Assembly (NCBI GenBank): GCA_013911715.1
Contig: JACEST010000055.1
Location: 1 to 12,463 of the forward strand
DNA length: 12,463 nucleotides
Source of the DNA: Sphingopyxis sp.
GTDB taxonomy: Bacteria > Pseudomonadota > Alphaproteobacteria > Sphingomonadales > Sphingomonadaceae
Reading direction: 5' to 3'
In this document: positions 1 to 6,034 of the stretch, in pieces
Numbering within the stretch: the first letter of the stretch is position 1
How the letters are laid out: every line of letters starts with the position of its first letter
Notes under the pieces: model-generated
Database searches by the model: none
What the model was told of the DNA's origin: nothing
What the model saw: the letters and a program-made list of their open reading frames with translations, nothing else
Position numbers and translations under genes: made by a program

Positions 1-4
1 CCCC

Positions 5-142
5 AATCCTCCCCGGAACGGGGAGGTGGCGCGAAGCGACGGAGGGGTCGGGTGAAGGCATGCGCAAGGCATCGACATCGCACCGCCCCGATAGCGGCCC
101 CTCCGACCCCTGCGGGGCCACCTCCCCGTTCCGGGGAGGATT
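5..142. repeat. Palindromic repeat, copy A
   Basis: The two ends form a perfect 26-bp inverted repeat (5-30 against 117-142). An inner 9-bp complement (43-51 against 103-111) extends the stem, so the whole unit can fold into one long hairpin. Each arm is also a small palindrome by itself: 8-bp half-sites at 8-15 and 19-26 around a GAA loop. Copy C (901-1036) matches it closely, including much of the loop, and copy B (543-758) is a disrupted relative. This resembles REP-like or miniature non-autonomous repeats. It carries no credible gene. Its right end gives the ribosome binding site of the gene that follows. Confidence 0.9.
133..140 (+). promoter_or_regulatory. Ribosome binding site lying inside repeat copy A
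   Basis: GGGGAGGA at the end of the right repeat arm stands 6 nt before the GTG at 147 and matches the Shine-Dalgarno consensus well. It decides the GTG start of the DUF559 gene. The same octamer occurs at the right end of copies B and C, so any insertion of this repeat in this orientation would bring a ribosome binding site with it. Use in the cell is inferred. Confidence 0.6.
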
Positions 143-146
143 TTGA

Positions 147-677
147 GTGATCGAGCCGGCGCGCCCGCGCAAAAAACACTCCACCCTTGGTGCGCCAGAC
201 GCGACCATTCGCCGCGCCCGCAAATTGCGCAAAGAAATGACACTCCCCGAAGTGCTGCTATGGCAACAACTCAAACAGCAACCCGGCAACTACCAGTTCC
301 GGAAACAGCACCCGCTCGGCCCCTATGTCCTCGACTTCGCCTGCATCCGCGCGCGCTTAGCGATCGAGGTCGATGGCGAAGCACACAGTCGTGGCGACCA
401 GCCACAGCGCGATGAAATTCGCGATGCCTATGTTCAAAACGAAGGATTCAAAACCATCCGCATTCCGGCAACCGAAGTGCTGAGAAACATGGAGTCCGTC
501 GTCACATTCATCGTCGATCAATGCCGCCAACGCGCCCTCCCAAATCCTCCCCGGAACGAGTGTCGGGTTGGATTGCCCCCGGCAATCCAAGTCCAGTCCG
601 GGGGACTGGACGACCCGGCACTGGTGGCGCGTCCAGAGCGCAGCGAAGGGCGTGACGGAGGGGCCGGGTGCGGATGA
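147..677 (+). CDS. DUF559 endonuclease-like protein (Vsr / PD-(D/E)XK fold)
   Basis: A protein of 176 aa of which residues ~22-128 form a DUF559 domain: a helix with RARKLRKEMT then LWQQLK, the strand pair FRKQHPLGPYVLDFAC, the EVDGEAH segment, and a final FKTIRIPATEVL strand and helix. D63 and E74/D76 sit where this Vsr-like nuclease fold carries its metal-binding acids. The family's biological role is not established, so DNA cleavage is inferred from fold only. The start is GTG, chosen because the GGGGAGGA at 133-140 is 6 nt upstream and because an ATG start at residue 31 would cut into the domain. Residues ~132-176 (proline/arginine/glycine rich) are encoded by repeat copy B and are probably a read-through tail rather than part of the fold. 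No partner gene adjoins it; repeats A and C lie on either side. Confidence 0.82.
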   Translation: MIEPARPRKKHSTLGAPDATIRRARKLRKEMTLPEVLLWQQLKQQPGNYQFRKQHPLGPYVLDFACIRARLAIEVDGEAHSRGDQPQRDEIRDAYVQNEGFKTIRIPATEVLRNMESVVTFIVDQCRQRALPNPPRNECRVGLPPAIQVQSGGLDDPALVARPERSEGRDGGAGCG

Positions 678-758
678 GCGCTATATATCGGTATCGCGCC
701 ACTCCGACAGCGACCCCTCCGACCCCTGCGGGGCCACCTCCCCGTTCCGGGGAGGATT
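543..758. repeat. Palindromic repeat, copy B, disrupted by a nested insert
   Basis: The right arm (733-758) is identical to that of copy A. The left arm keeps only its outer 16 bases (543-558) before the sequence departs. Similarity to A and C resumes near 623 with GTGGCGCG and then a GACGGAGGGG-type segment near 655-664. The inner loop (about 671-710) differs from A and C. The left half overlaps the 3' end of the DUF559 reading frame and supplies its stop at 675-677. Best read as an older copy of the repeat into which another structured sequence was inserted. Confidence 0.8.
560..621. repeat. Nested three-stem palindromic insert in copy B
   Basis: Three stems fit together as a three-way junction. 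A closing stem of 9 bp (560-568 with 613-621, one G-T pair) surrounds two hairpins: 570-577 with 581-588 (8 bp, CCC loop) and 591-599 with 603-611 (9 bp, GGG loop). It sits exactly where copy B loses its match to copies A and C. The multi-stem form could be functional in RNA or in single-stranded DNA. It is not a tRNA: the arms, loops and 3' end do not fit one. The identity of this repeat family is unknown to me. Confidence 0.7.
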
Positions 759-900
759 TTGCAGCAGCACCTGTCCTACAAGTTCGCTTTTCTGCTAGCA
801 CTAACGTCTAATGCGACAGCAGCACATTTACGGAACCACCACCTTGTTGGAAAATCATGCAATCGCGAGTGAAGTTGCGCAGAATATTGCGGCTTTCTTG
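759..900. other. Unique spacer between repeat copies B and C, no gene seen
   Basis: Together with repeats B and C this makes the 375-bp gene-free stretch from 678 to 1052. The spacer is less GC-rich than its surroundings and matches neither repeat. Short open frames run through it but extend into the repeats and lack a convincing start signal. It is the likeliest place for the promoter of the downstream carboxylase gene, but I cannot point to convincing -35 and -10 boxes. Confidence 0.4.
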
Positions 901-1036
901 ATCCTCCCCGGAACGGGGAGGTGGCGCGAAGCGACGGAGGGGTCGGGTGAAGGGAAGCGCAAGGCATCGACATGGCAGCGCCCAGATCGCGCCCCCTCCG
1001 ACCCCTGCGGGGCCACCTCCCCGTTCCGGGGAGGAT
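901..1036. repeat. Palindromic repeat, copy C
   Basis: A perfect 25-bp inverted repeat (901-925 against 1012-1036) encloses a loop close to that of copy A, including the shared GCGCAAGGCATCGACAT segment. A and C are therefore direct-orientation near-copies about 900 bp apart, with the DUF559 gene and copy B between them. Copy C ends 16 bp before the ATG of the carboxylase gene, so it lies in that gene's 5' leader or promoter region. Its own GGGGAGGA (1028-1035) is 17 nt from that ATG, too far to be a good ribosome binding site. Confidence 0.9.
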
Positions 1037-1052
1037 TTAGAAAGTTGACGCC

Positions 1053-3104
1053 ATGATCCAATCCCTCCTAATCGCCAACCGGGGCGAAATTGCTTGCCGG
1101 ATCATCCGCACCGCGCGGGCGATGGGCATTCGCACGGTCGCGGTCTATTCGGATGCCGATGCCAAGGCGCTGCATGTACTGCAGGCGGATGAGGCGGTGC
1201 ATATTGGCGCGTCGCCGGCGCGCGAGAGCTATCTGGTGGGCGAGAAGATCATCGCCGCCGCGCTTGCCACCAAAGCCGAGGCGATCCATCCGGGCTATGG
1301 CTTTCTCTCCGAAAATGCTGAGTTCGCGCAGGCGGTGATCGACGCGGGGCTGGTCTGGGTCGGCCCGCGGCCCGCCAGTATCACCGCGATGGGGCTGAAG
1401 GATGCGGCCAAGACATTGATGGCGGCGGCGGGCGTGCCCGTCACCCCCGGCTATATGGGCGAGAACCAGGACCCGGCGTTCCTTGGCGGGCAGGCCGCCG
1501 AAATCGGCTATCCCGTCCTCATCAAGGCGGTCGCTGGCGGCGGCGGTAAGGGGATGCGCAAGGTCGAGGGCGCAACCGACTTCGCCGACGCACTTGCCTC
1601 GTGCCAGCGCGAGGCCACCGCCTCGTTCGGCAACGCGCATGTCCTCATTGAAAAATATATCCAGCGCCCGCGCCATATCGAGGTGCAGGTGTTCGGCGAC
1701 ACGCACGGCAATATTGTCCACCTGTTCGAACGCGATTGCTCGCTGCAACGCCGCCACCAGAAGGTGATCGAAGAAGCGCCCGCGCCGGGCATGGACGAAA
1801 CCACCCGCGAACAGCTTTGCGCAGCGGCGGTCAAGGCGGCCAAGGCGGTCGACTATGTCGGCGCGGGCACGATCGAGTTCATCGCCGACGCCTCGGAAGG
1901 CCTGCGCGCGGATCGGATATGGTTCATGGAAATGAACACGCGGCTGCAGGTCGAGCATCCGGTAACCGAAGAAATCACCGGCGTCGACCTGGTCGAGTGG
2001 CAACTCCGCGTGGCGAGCGGGGAGGCGTTGCCGCTGCGGCAGGATGAGCTGAGCATCAACGGCTGGGCGATGGAGGCGCGGCTTTATGCCGAGGATCCGG
2101 CGAAAGGGTTTTTGCCGAGCGTGGGCAAGCTCGAACATCTCCATTTTCCATCTCGTCGGCCCGTGCTTGACACGGGCCTAGGCTTTTCTTTGCCGGATGA
2201 CGGACAAATAGGCAGCCAAGCCCCGCATCAGGTGCGGGGCGACGTGAGGGTGGATAGCGGGGTAGAGGAAGGCGGCGTAGTTTCGCCCTTCTATGACCCC
2301 ATGATCGCCAAGTTGATCGTGCACGCTGAAGATCGCGACGCGGCAATCGACGCGCTGGGCGACGGAATCGCTGGCACTGAAGTCTGGCCGGTCAAAACCA
2401 ACGCCGGATTTTTGGTGAAATTGAGCGACCATGCCGACTTCCGCAGCGGAGATGTGGACACTGGCCTAATTGCGCGAGAAGGCGATTTGCTGACCGGTGA
2501 TGAGTCTGACGATGCCGTCGATCTTGCAGCGGTAAGCTGGAGAATGGAAGCGTTCGAGGCGGCACGGTGGGCGGGAGATATCCAACTGTCACCGGACGGC
2601 TTGTTCGGGTTCAGACTGAACGCGCATCGTTCACCGGCGCGGATAAGTATGTCGGTCAATGGCAATTCCAAGCTGGCTTTAGTGGCAGCAACACTGAATG
2701 GAAATTGGGACGTCACAATCAACGGTCGCAGTGACTTCGATCACGTTGATCGATTACCAACCACTCATGGCCCAAATGCTGAGCAGGAACCCGACGGGAC
2801 AATCCTGATTTTCGAGAAAGGGACTGCGCATGCGATCAGCTTTTCTCCAGAACGCGGCTCCGGCCACCACGGCACCCACGACGGAGATATCCTCTCCCCC
2901 ATGCCGGGCCGGATCATCGCGGTCGATGTCGCGGCGAGCGACACGGTAACCAAGGGCCAGAAACTCCTCACCCTCGAAGCGATGAAGATGGAGCACAGCC
3001 TGACCGCGCCGTTCGACGGGGTGGTGGCGGAGCTGAACGCGGTCGCTGGCGCGCAGGTGCAGGTTGAGGCGCTGCTGGTGCGGATTGAACCATCGGTCGA
3101 ATAG
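1053..3104 (+). CDS. mccA: 3-methylcrotonyl-CoA carboxylase, biotin-containing alpha subunit
   Basis: ATP-dependent carboxylation of biotin, with CO2 passed to an acyl-CoA by a separate beta subunit; for methylcrotonyl-CoA this is a step of leucine catabolism in the cytoplasm. Domain order: biotin carboxylase N-terminal part (LLIANRGEIACRI), ATP-grasp with the glycine loop AVAGGGGKGM, RRHQKVIEEAP and EMNTRLQVEHPVTEE, C-terminal carboxylase part, a middle BT domain (~450-590), and a biotinyl domain with EAMKMEH, biotin on K645. All expected active-site residues are visible. MGLKDAAKTLM favours the methylcrotonyl type over propionyl-CoA carboxylase, but substrate is inferred. Its 683 aa is somewhat long for the family because residues ~367-396 are a repeat-derived insert. 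AGAAAG just upstream supports the ATG. The usual beta subunit and isovaleryl-CoA dehydrogenase genes are not adjacent in this window. Confidence 0.85.
   Translation: MIQSLLIANRGEIACRIIRTARAMGIRTVAVYSDADAKALHVLQADEAVHIGASPARESYLVGEKIIAAALATKAEAIHPGYGFLSENAEFAQAVIDAGLVWVGPRPASITAMGLKDAAKTLMAAAGVPVTPGYMGENQDPAFLGGQAAEIGYPVLIKAVAGGGGKGMRKVEGATDFADALASCQREATASFGNAHVLIEKYIQRPRHIEVQVFGDTHGNIVHLFERDCSLQRRHQKVIEEAPAPGMDETTREQLCAAAVKAAKAVDYVGAGTIEFIADASEGLRADRIWFMEMNTRLQVEHPVTEEITGVDLVEWQLRVASGEALPLRQDELSINGWAMEARLYAEDPAKGFLPSVGKLEHLHFPSRRPVLDTGLGFSLPDDGQIGSQAPHQVRGDVRVDSGVEEGGVVSPFYDPMIAKLIVHAEDRDAAIDALGDGIAGTEVWPVKTNAGFLVKLSDHADFRSGDVDTGLIAREGDLLTGDESDDAVDLAAVSWRMEAFEAARWAGDIQLSPDGLFGFRLNAHRSPARISMSVNGNSKLALVAATLNGNWDVTINGRSDFDHVDRLPTTHGPNAEQEPDGTILIFEKGTAHAISFSPERGSGHHGTHDGDILSPMPGRIIAVDVAASDTVTKGQKLLTLEAMKMEHSLTAPFDGVVAELNAVAGAQVQVEALLVRIEPSVE
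2151..2240 (+). repeat. In-frame palindromic insert inside the carboxylase gene
   Basis: About 90 bp (30 codons) that interrupt the normal run from KLEHLHFP to VRVDSGVEEG in the biotin carboxylase C-terminal subdomain. It contains two perfect hairpins of identical design, 8-bp stem and 5-nt loop: 2158-2165 with 2171-2178, and 2220-2227 with 2233-2240. It keeps the reading frame and adds no stop, giving a segment that includes PVLDTGLGF and PHQVRGD. Exact ends are uncertain by a few bases. By layout it is comparable to the Rickettsia palindromic elements, though no sequence relation is claimed. Confidence 0.75.
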
Positions 3105-3127
3105 TGAGCCCAAGCCAACCCCCTACC

Positions 3128-3212
3128 CCGCCTGTCCTGAGCTTGTCGAAGGACTGTCCTTTTCTCAACGGTGAAGGGAAGGACGGTCCTTCGACAAGCT
3201 CAGGACAGGCGG
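3128..3212. terminator. Long inverted repeat between convergent genes, possible bidirectional terminator
   Basis: Arms 3128-3159 and 3181-3212 are complementary over 32 bp with a single G-T pair, around a 21-nt loop. The core CTTGTCGAAGG / CCTTCGACAAG motif belongs to a repeat commonly scattered through sphingomonad genomes. It lies 23 bp after the carboxylase stop and 19 bp after the amylase stop, with TTTT at 3213-3216 on the + side, so it could end both transcripts. Termination is inferred from position and shape; the repeat may simply have settled here. Confidence 0.65.
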
Positions 3213-3231
3213 TTTTGAGAGATAGCTCAGT

Positions 3232-4530
3232 TCACTTTTCCTCAATCCGCCATTCCCACGGCGCCAGGGTCACCATCTTCGCGCCCTGCCCCCACGCCGG
3301 CGTCATTCGCGCCTGGTCGGACACATTCGCCACCACTGTCACCGACCGCCGCCCTTTGACCCGCCGGAACGCAAAAATCGCCTCATCGCCCGCATCAAGC
3401 AATTCCACCGCTCCGCCCGCTTGGCCATTGGCCAGCGCGGGGTGCTGCGCTTTCAACCGCAGCAGCCGCGAGTAGAGCGCCGCATTGCGATAGGTCCCCC
3501 ACTCAATAGGGTCATTTTCGAAAAACTTGATCTGCTTATCCAGCCCGCTTTCCTGGCCCGAATAGACCAAAGGCATCCCCGGCAGCGTCGCCGCCAGCAC
3601 CGCGAACAGCGGGAACCGCTCGCCAAAATTATCCTTGTCGCTCGACCGCCAGCTATTCTCGTCATGGTTCGACGTGAAGTTCATCCGGTACGCATCCGCC
3701 GGAAACTCCGCCTGCCCGTTCACCGCCCACTCGCGCAGCGCCTCGGCGCCCTTCTTCCCCCGCCCGATATCGGCGAGCACATTGAACAGCGCCCAGTCAT
3801 AGGTCATGTCGAACACCGCGTGGATCGAAGGATCATTTGATTCCGCCAGCCAGAATTGCCCTGGCTTGACCGCCTCAAGCTCGGCGCGCGCGCGTTGCCA
3901 GAAGGGCAGCGGCATCAGGCTCGCGACATCCATGCGGAACCCGTCGATATTGGTCTCGGTGATCCACCAGCGCATCGCCGCAATTTGCGCGTCCCAAACG
4001 GCGGGCACACTATAATCCAGCCCGCGCACGTCGGTCCAATATTCGGGCTTGTCGCCTGACAAATAGGTATAGGGGATTTCCTCGCCATTCGGCCCGCGTT
4101 TGTACCAATCGGGGTGCGCCTGCGTCCATCCATGGTCCCACGCCGTATGGTTGGCGACCCAGTCAAGAATGACCCTCATCTTCAGCCGATGCGCCGTTTT
4201 CACCAGCGCGCGAAACTCGTCGAGCGTGCCGAATTCGGGGTTCACCGCATTATAATCGCGGATCGAATAATAGCTGCCCAGCACGCCCTTGCGCTCGCGC
4301 ACGCCGATGGGCTGGATCGGCATGATCCACAGGATTTTGACGCCCATGCGCTTAAGGCGGGGCAACTCCTTGGTCACCGCCTTGAAGCCGCCGCCCGCGC
4401 TATACTGGCGGACATTGACCTCATAGATGCTGGCGTTTCGCGTCCACTCCGCGTGCGGATGCTGCACCGGTTGTGCAGCCGCCGGAACCAGCCACAGCGC
4501 CAGCAGCGCAGCCAAAAATGCCCGCATCAT
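3232..4530 (-). CDS. Exported GH13 alpha-amylase family protein (last gene of the glucan operon)
   Basis: Hydrolyses alpha-1,4-glucosidic bonds in starch or maltodextrin, by family. A signal peptide covers residues 1-20 (hydrophobic core then VPAAAQ), so the protein acts in the periplasm or outside. The four GH13 regions are visible: DWVANHT (123-129), GFRMDVASL with nucleophile D201, WLAESN with acid/base E230, and FTSNHDENSW with D290. At 432 aa it is compact: catalytic barrel plus a short C-terminal beta domain ending WEWRIEEK. The first ATG (4530) overlaps the upstream halogenase stop as ATGA; GGGAG at 4535-4539 is 4 nt from it and 7 nt from the second ATG (4527), so either may be used. 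Exact product specificity cannot be read from sequence. Confidence 0.88.
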   Translation of the reverse strand: MMRAFLAALLALWLVPAAAQPVQHPHAEWTRNASIYEVNVRQYSAGGGFKAVTKELPRLKRMGVKILWIMPIQPIGVRERKGVLGSYYSIRDYNAVNPEFGTLDEFRALVKTAHRLKMRVILDWVANHTAWDHGWTQAHPDWYKRGPNGEEIPYTYLSGDKPEYWTDVRGLDYSVPAVWDAQIAAMRWWITETNIDGFRMDVASLMPLPFWQRARAELEAVKPGQFWLAESNDPSIHAVFDMTYDWALFNVLADIGRGKKGAEALREWAVNGQAEFPADAYRMNFTSNHDENSWRSSDKDNFGERFPLFAVLAATLPGMPLVYSGQESGLDKQIKFFENDPIEWGTYRNAALYSRLLRLKAQHPALANGQAGGAVELLDAGDEAIFAFRRVKGRRSVTVVANVSDQARMTPAWGQGAKMVTLAPWEWRIEEK

Positions 4531-6032
4531 CTTTCTCCCATTGCGGCCAGCGCCGCATCATGATCGCCAAAATTCATTGCGCAGCGGCGCAGGAACGTAT
4601 CGACTGCACCCAGATCATGGATCACCACATCATCACCCGGCGGCGTGATCCGGTCGTCCCCCGGAAACACGCTATAGCCGCCAAGCAAACAATGCCAGCT
4701 CGCCGACGCATAATAGGGCGCGATGCCCAGTTCAGCGATCACCGCGTCCATATCGGCCCCGCGAAACCAAGCCGTCATCATGGCTTTCAGATTGTCCGAC
4801 AGCGCATCATTCGCCGCATTGTCGCGCCAATATTCGGTGTCGCTGCGCCGGTTCACGCGGTAATGGCAGACGATATAATCGCGGATCCCCTCATAACGCC
4901 GCGCGATCCGGTCGTTGAAATGATCGCGGTGTTCGGGGGTGAAGCCGCCATCGGCAAAGGCCGCAATGAACCCCTCGACCGTCGCCTGCACAATGTGCAA
5001 CGCGGTCGCCTCAAGCGGCTCGATAAAACCTTGGCTCAGGCCGACCGCCAAGCAATTGCCGACCCAACTGCGCTCCACCCGCCCGACTTTCATCGCCAAA
5101 TGGCGCGCCTCAACATCGCTATCGAGCAGCCCCAATTCGCCGCGCAGTTCGGTCTCCGCCGCATCGGCATCGATGTAACGGCTCGAATAGACATAGCCAT
5201 TGCCAGTGCGATTGGTCAGCGGGATGCACCAGCGCCACCCGGCCGACAGCGCGGTCGCCTCGGTCTGCGGCTTGATACCCGCCGCATCGCGCGAGGTCGG
5301 CATCGCGACCGCGCGGTCGTTGAACAGATTGTCGGCAAAACTGATGAAGCGCTCGCCGAGCGCCTCCTGCAGCAGGGTCCCGCGAAAACCCGAGCAGTCG
5401 ATGAACAGGTCACCGGTAATGCGCGCACCGTCGCGCGTCAGCAGCGCGCCAATGTCGCCACCCTCGCCCACCTCGACCTCGGTCACATGCCGCTCCAACC
5501 GCGTCACACCCAGCGCCAGCGCATAATCCTTCAGCACTTGCCCCACCAGATGCGCGTCGAAATGATAGCCATAGCCGACGTCGAACGGAAACCCCTCGCC
5601 CGGCACCGGCGACAGCCGTTGGTCGGCCAACAAACGCGGCAAAAAGAAGTGATCGGGATGCGCCACCACATCGCGCCCCGTCCGCCGCGCGCGGCAGTTA
5701 TAGACGAACTGCGGCTGGGTCTTGAAATCGACCTCGGTCGCGAAAGGGTGGAAATAGCTGCCAAAGCCCGGCTGCTCGGACCATCGGTTAAATCTGATCC
5801 CTGCCTTGTAGGTCGCATTGCACTTCGGCATCCAGTCGGCCTCGGCTAACCCCAGCGTGCGGAAAAAAGCGCGCAACTGCGGCGTCGATCCTTCGCCGAC
5901 GCCGATGATGCCAACCTCGGGCGATTCGACCAGCGTGACCGCCGCCTGCGGCCAATGGTGCGCGAACAAATTGGCCGCCATCCACCCGGCGGTACCGCCG
6001 CCCAAAATGACGATGGCGATGCGCGGCTCCAC
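4527..6032 (-). CDS. Flavin-dependent tryptophan halogenase-like protein (complete)
   Basis: A 501-aa FAD protein of the tryptophan halogenase family, which uses reduced flavin, O2 and halide to make hypohalous acid that a lysine delivers to an aromatic substrate. Seen: FAD loop GGGTAGWM (11-18), the lysine K76 in NATYKAGIRF at the position of the catalytic lysine of PrnA/RebH, the halogenase signature WRWCIP (266-271), and IEPLEAT with E341 at the place of the catalytic glutamate. The residue after E341 is Ala, where PrnA-type enzymes usually have Ser. The start is GTG, 2 bp after the GH97 stop; the flavin loop begins so close to it that a later start is excluded. Related proteins occur next to TonB receptor and glycosidase genes in Caulobacter, Brevundimonas and Xanthomonas relatives, where the native substrate is unknown. 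Free tryptophan is not a safe substrate call. Confidence 0.87.
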   Translation of the reverse strand: MEPRIAIVILGGGTAGWMAANLFAHHWPQAAVTLVESPEVGIIGVGEGSTPQLRAFFRTLGLAEADWMPKCNATYKAGIRFNRWSEQPGFGSYFHPFATEVDFKTQPQFVYNCRARRTGRDVVAHPDHFFLPRLLADQRLSPVPGEGFPFDVGYGYHFDAHLVGQVLKDYALALGVTRLERHVTEVEVGEGGDIGALLTRDGARITGDLFIDCSGFRGTLLQEALGERFISFADNLFNDRAVAMPTSRDAAGIKPQTEATALSAGWRWCIPLTNRTGNGYVYSSRYIDADAAETELRGELGLLDSDVEARHLAMKVGRVERSWVGNCLAVGLSQGFIEPLEATALHIVQATVEGFIAAFADGGFTPEHRDHFNDRIARRYEGIRDYIVCHYRVNRRSDTEYWRDNAANDALSDNLKAMMTAWFRGADMDAVIAELGIAPYYASASWHCLLGGYSVFPGDDRITPPGDDVVIHDLGAVDTFLRRCAMNFGDHDAALAAMGER

Positions 6033-6034
6033 GC

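Noticed and set aside
560..621. Cloverleaf-like fold considered as a tRNA or small structured RNA gene
   Set aside because: Only two arms besides the closing stem, 3-nt loops, no T-loop or anticodon arm and no CCA-type end; it fits a palindromic repeat better.
5..1036. Repeats A-C considered as a CRISPR array
   Set aside because: The units are long palindromes of about 140 bp with irregular spacing, not short direct repeats with uniform spacers, and no cas genes are present.
776..1061. Short open frames on both strands between copies B and C and through copy C
   Set aside because: Much of their sequence is translated repeat (for example PSDPCGATSPFRGGF and NPPRNGEVAPQG), and none has a convincing ribosome binding site or domain.
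1068..2144. A 358-codon minus-strand frame opposite mccA
   Set aside because: It mirrors the biotin carboxylase domain; composition is arginine-rich and no family is recognisable.
1053..3104. Alternative reading as propionyl-CoA carboxylase alpha subunit
   Set aside because: The MGLKDAAKTLM and surrounding pattern is closer to the methylcrotonyl type; however, substrate class is not proven by sequence, so the alternative stays possible.
4473..5849. A long open frame on the + strand opposite the halogenase gene
   Set aside because: It runs antisense to a well-supported halogenase gene and is rich in Arg, Ala and Pro with no recognisable domain, which is typical of the opposite strand of GC-rich genes.
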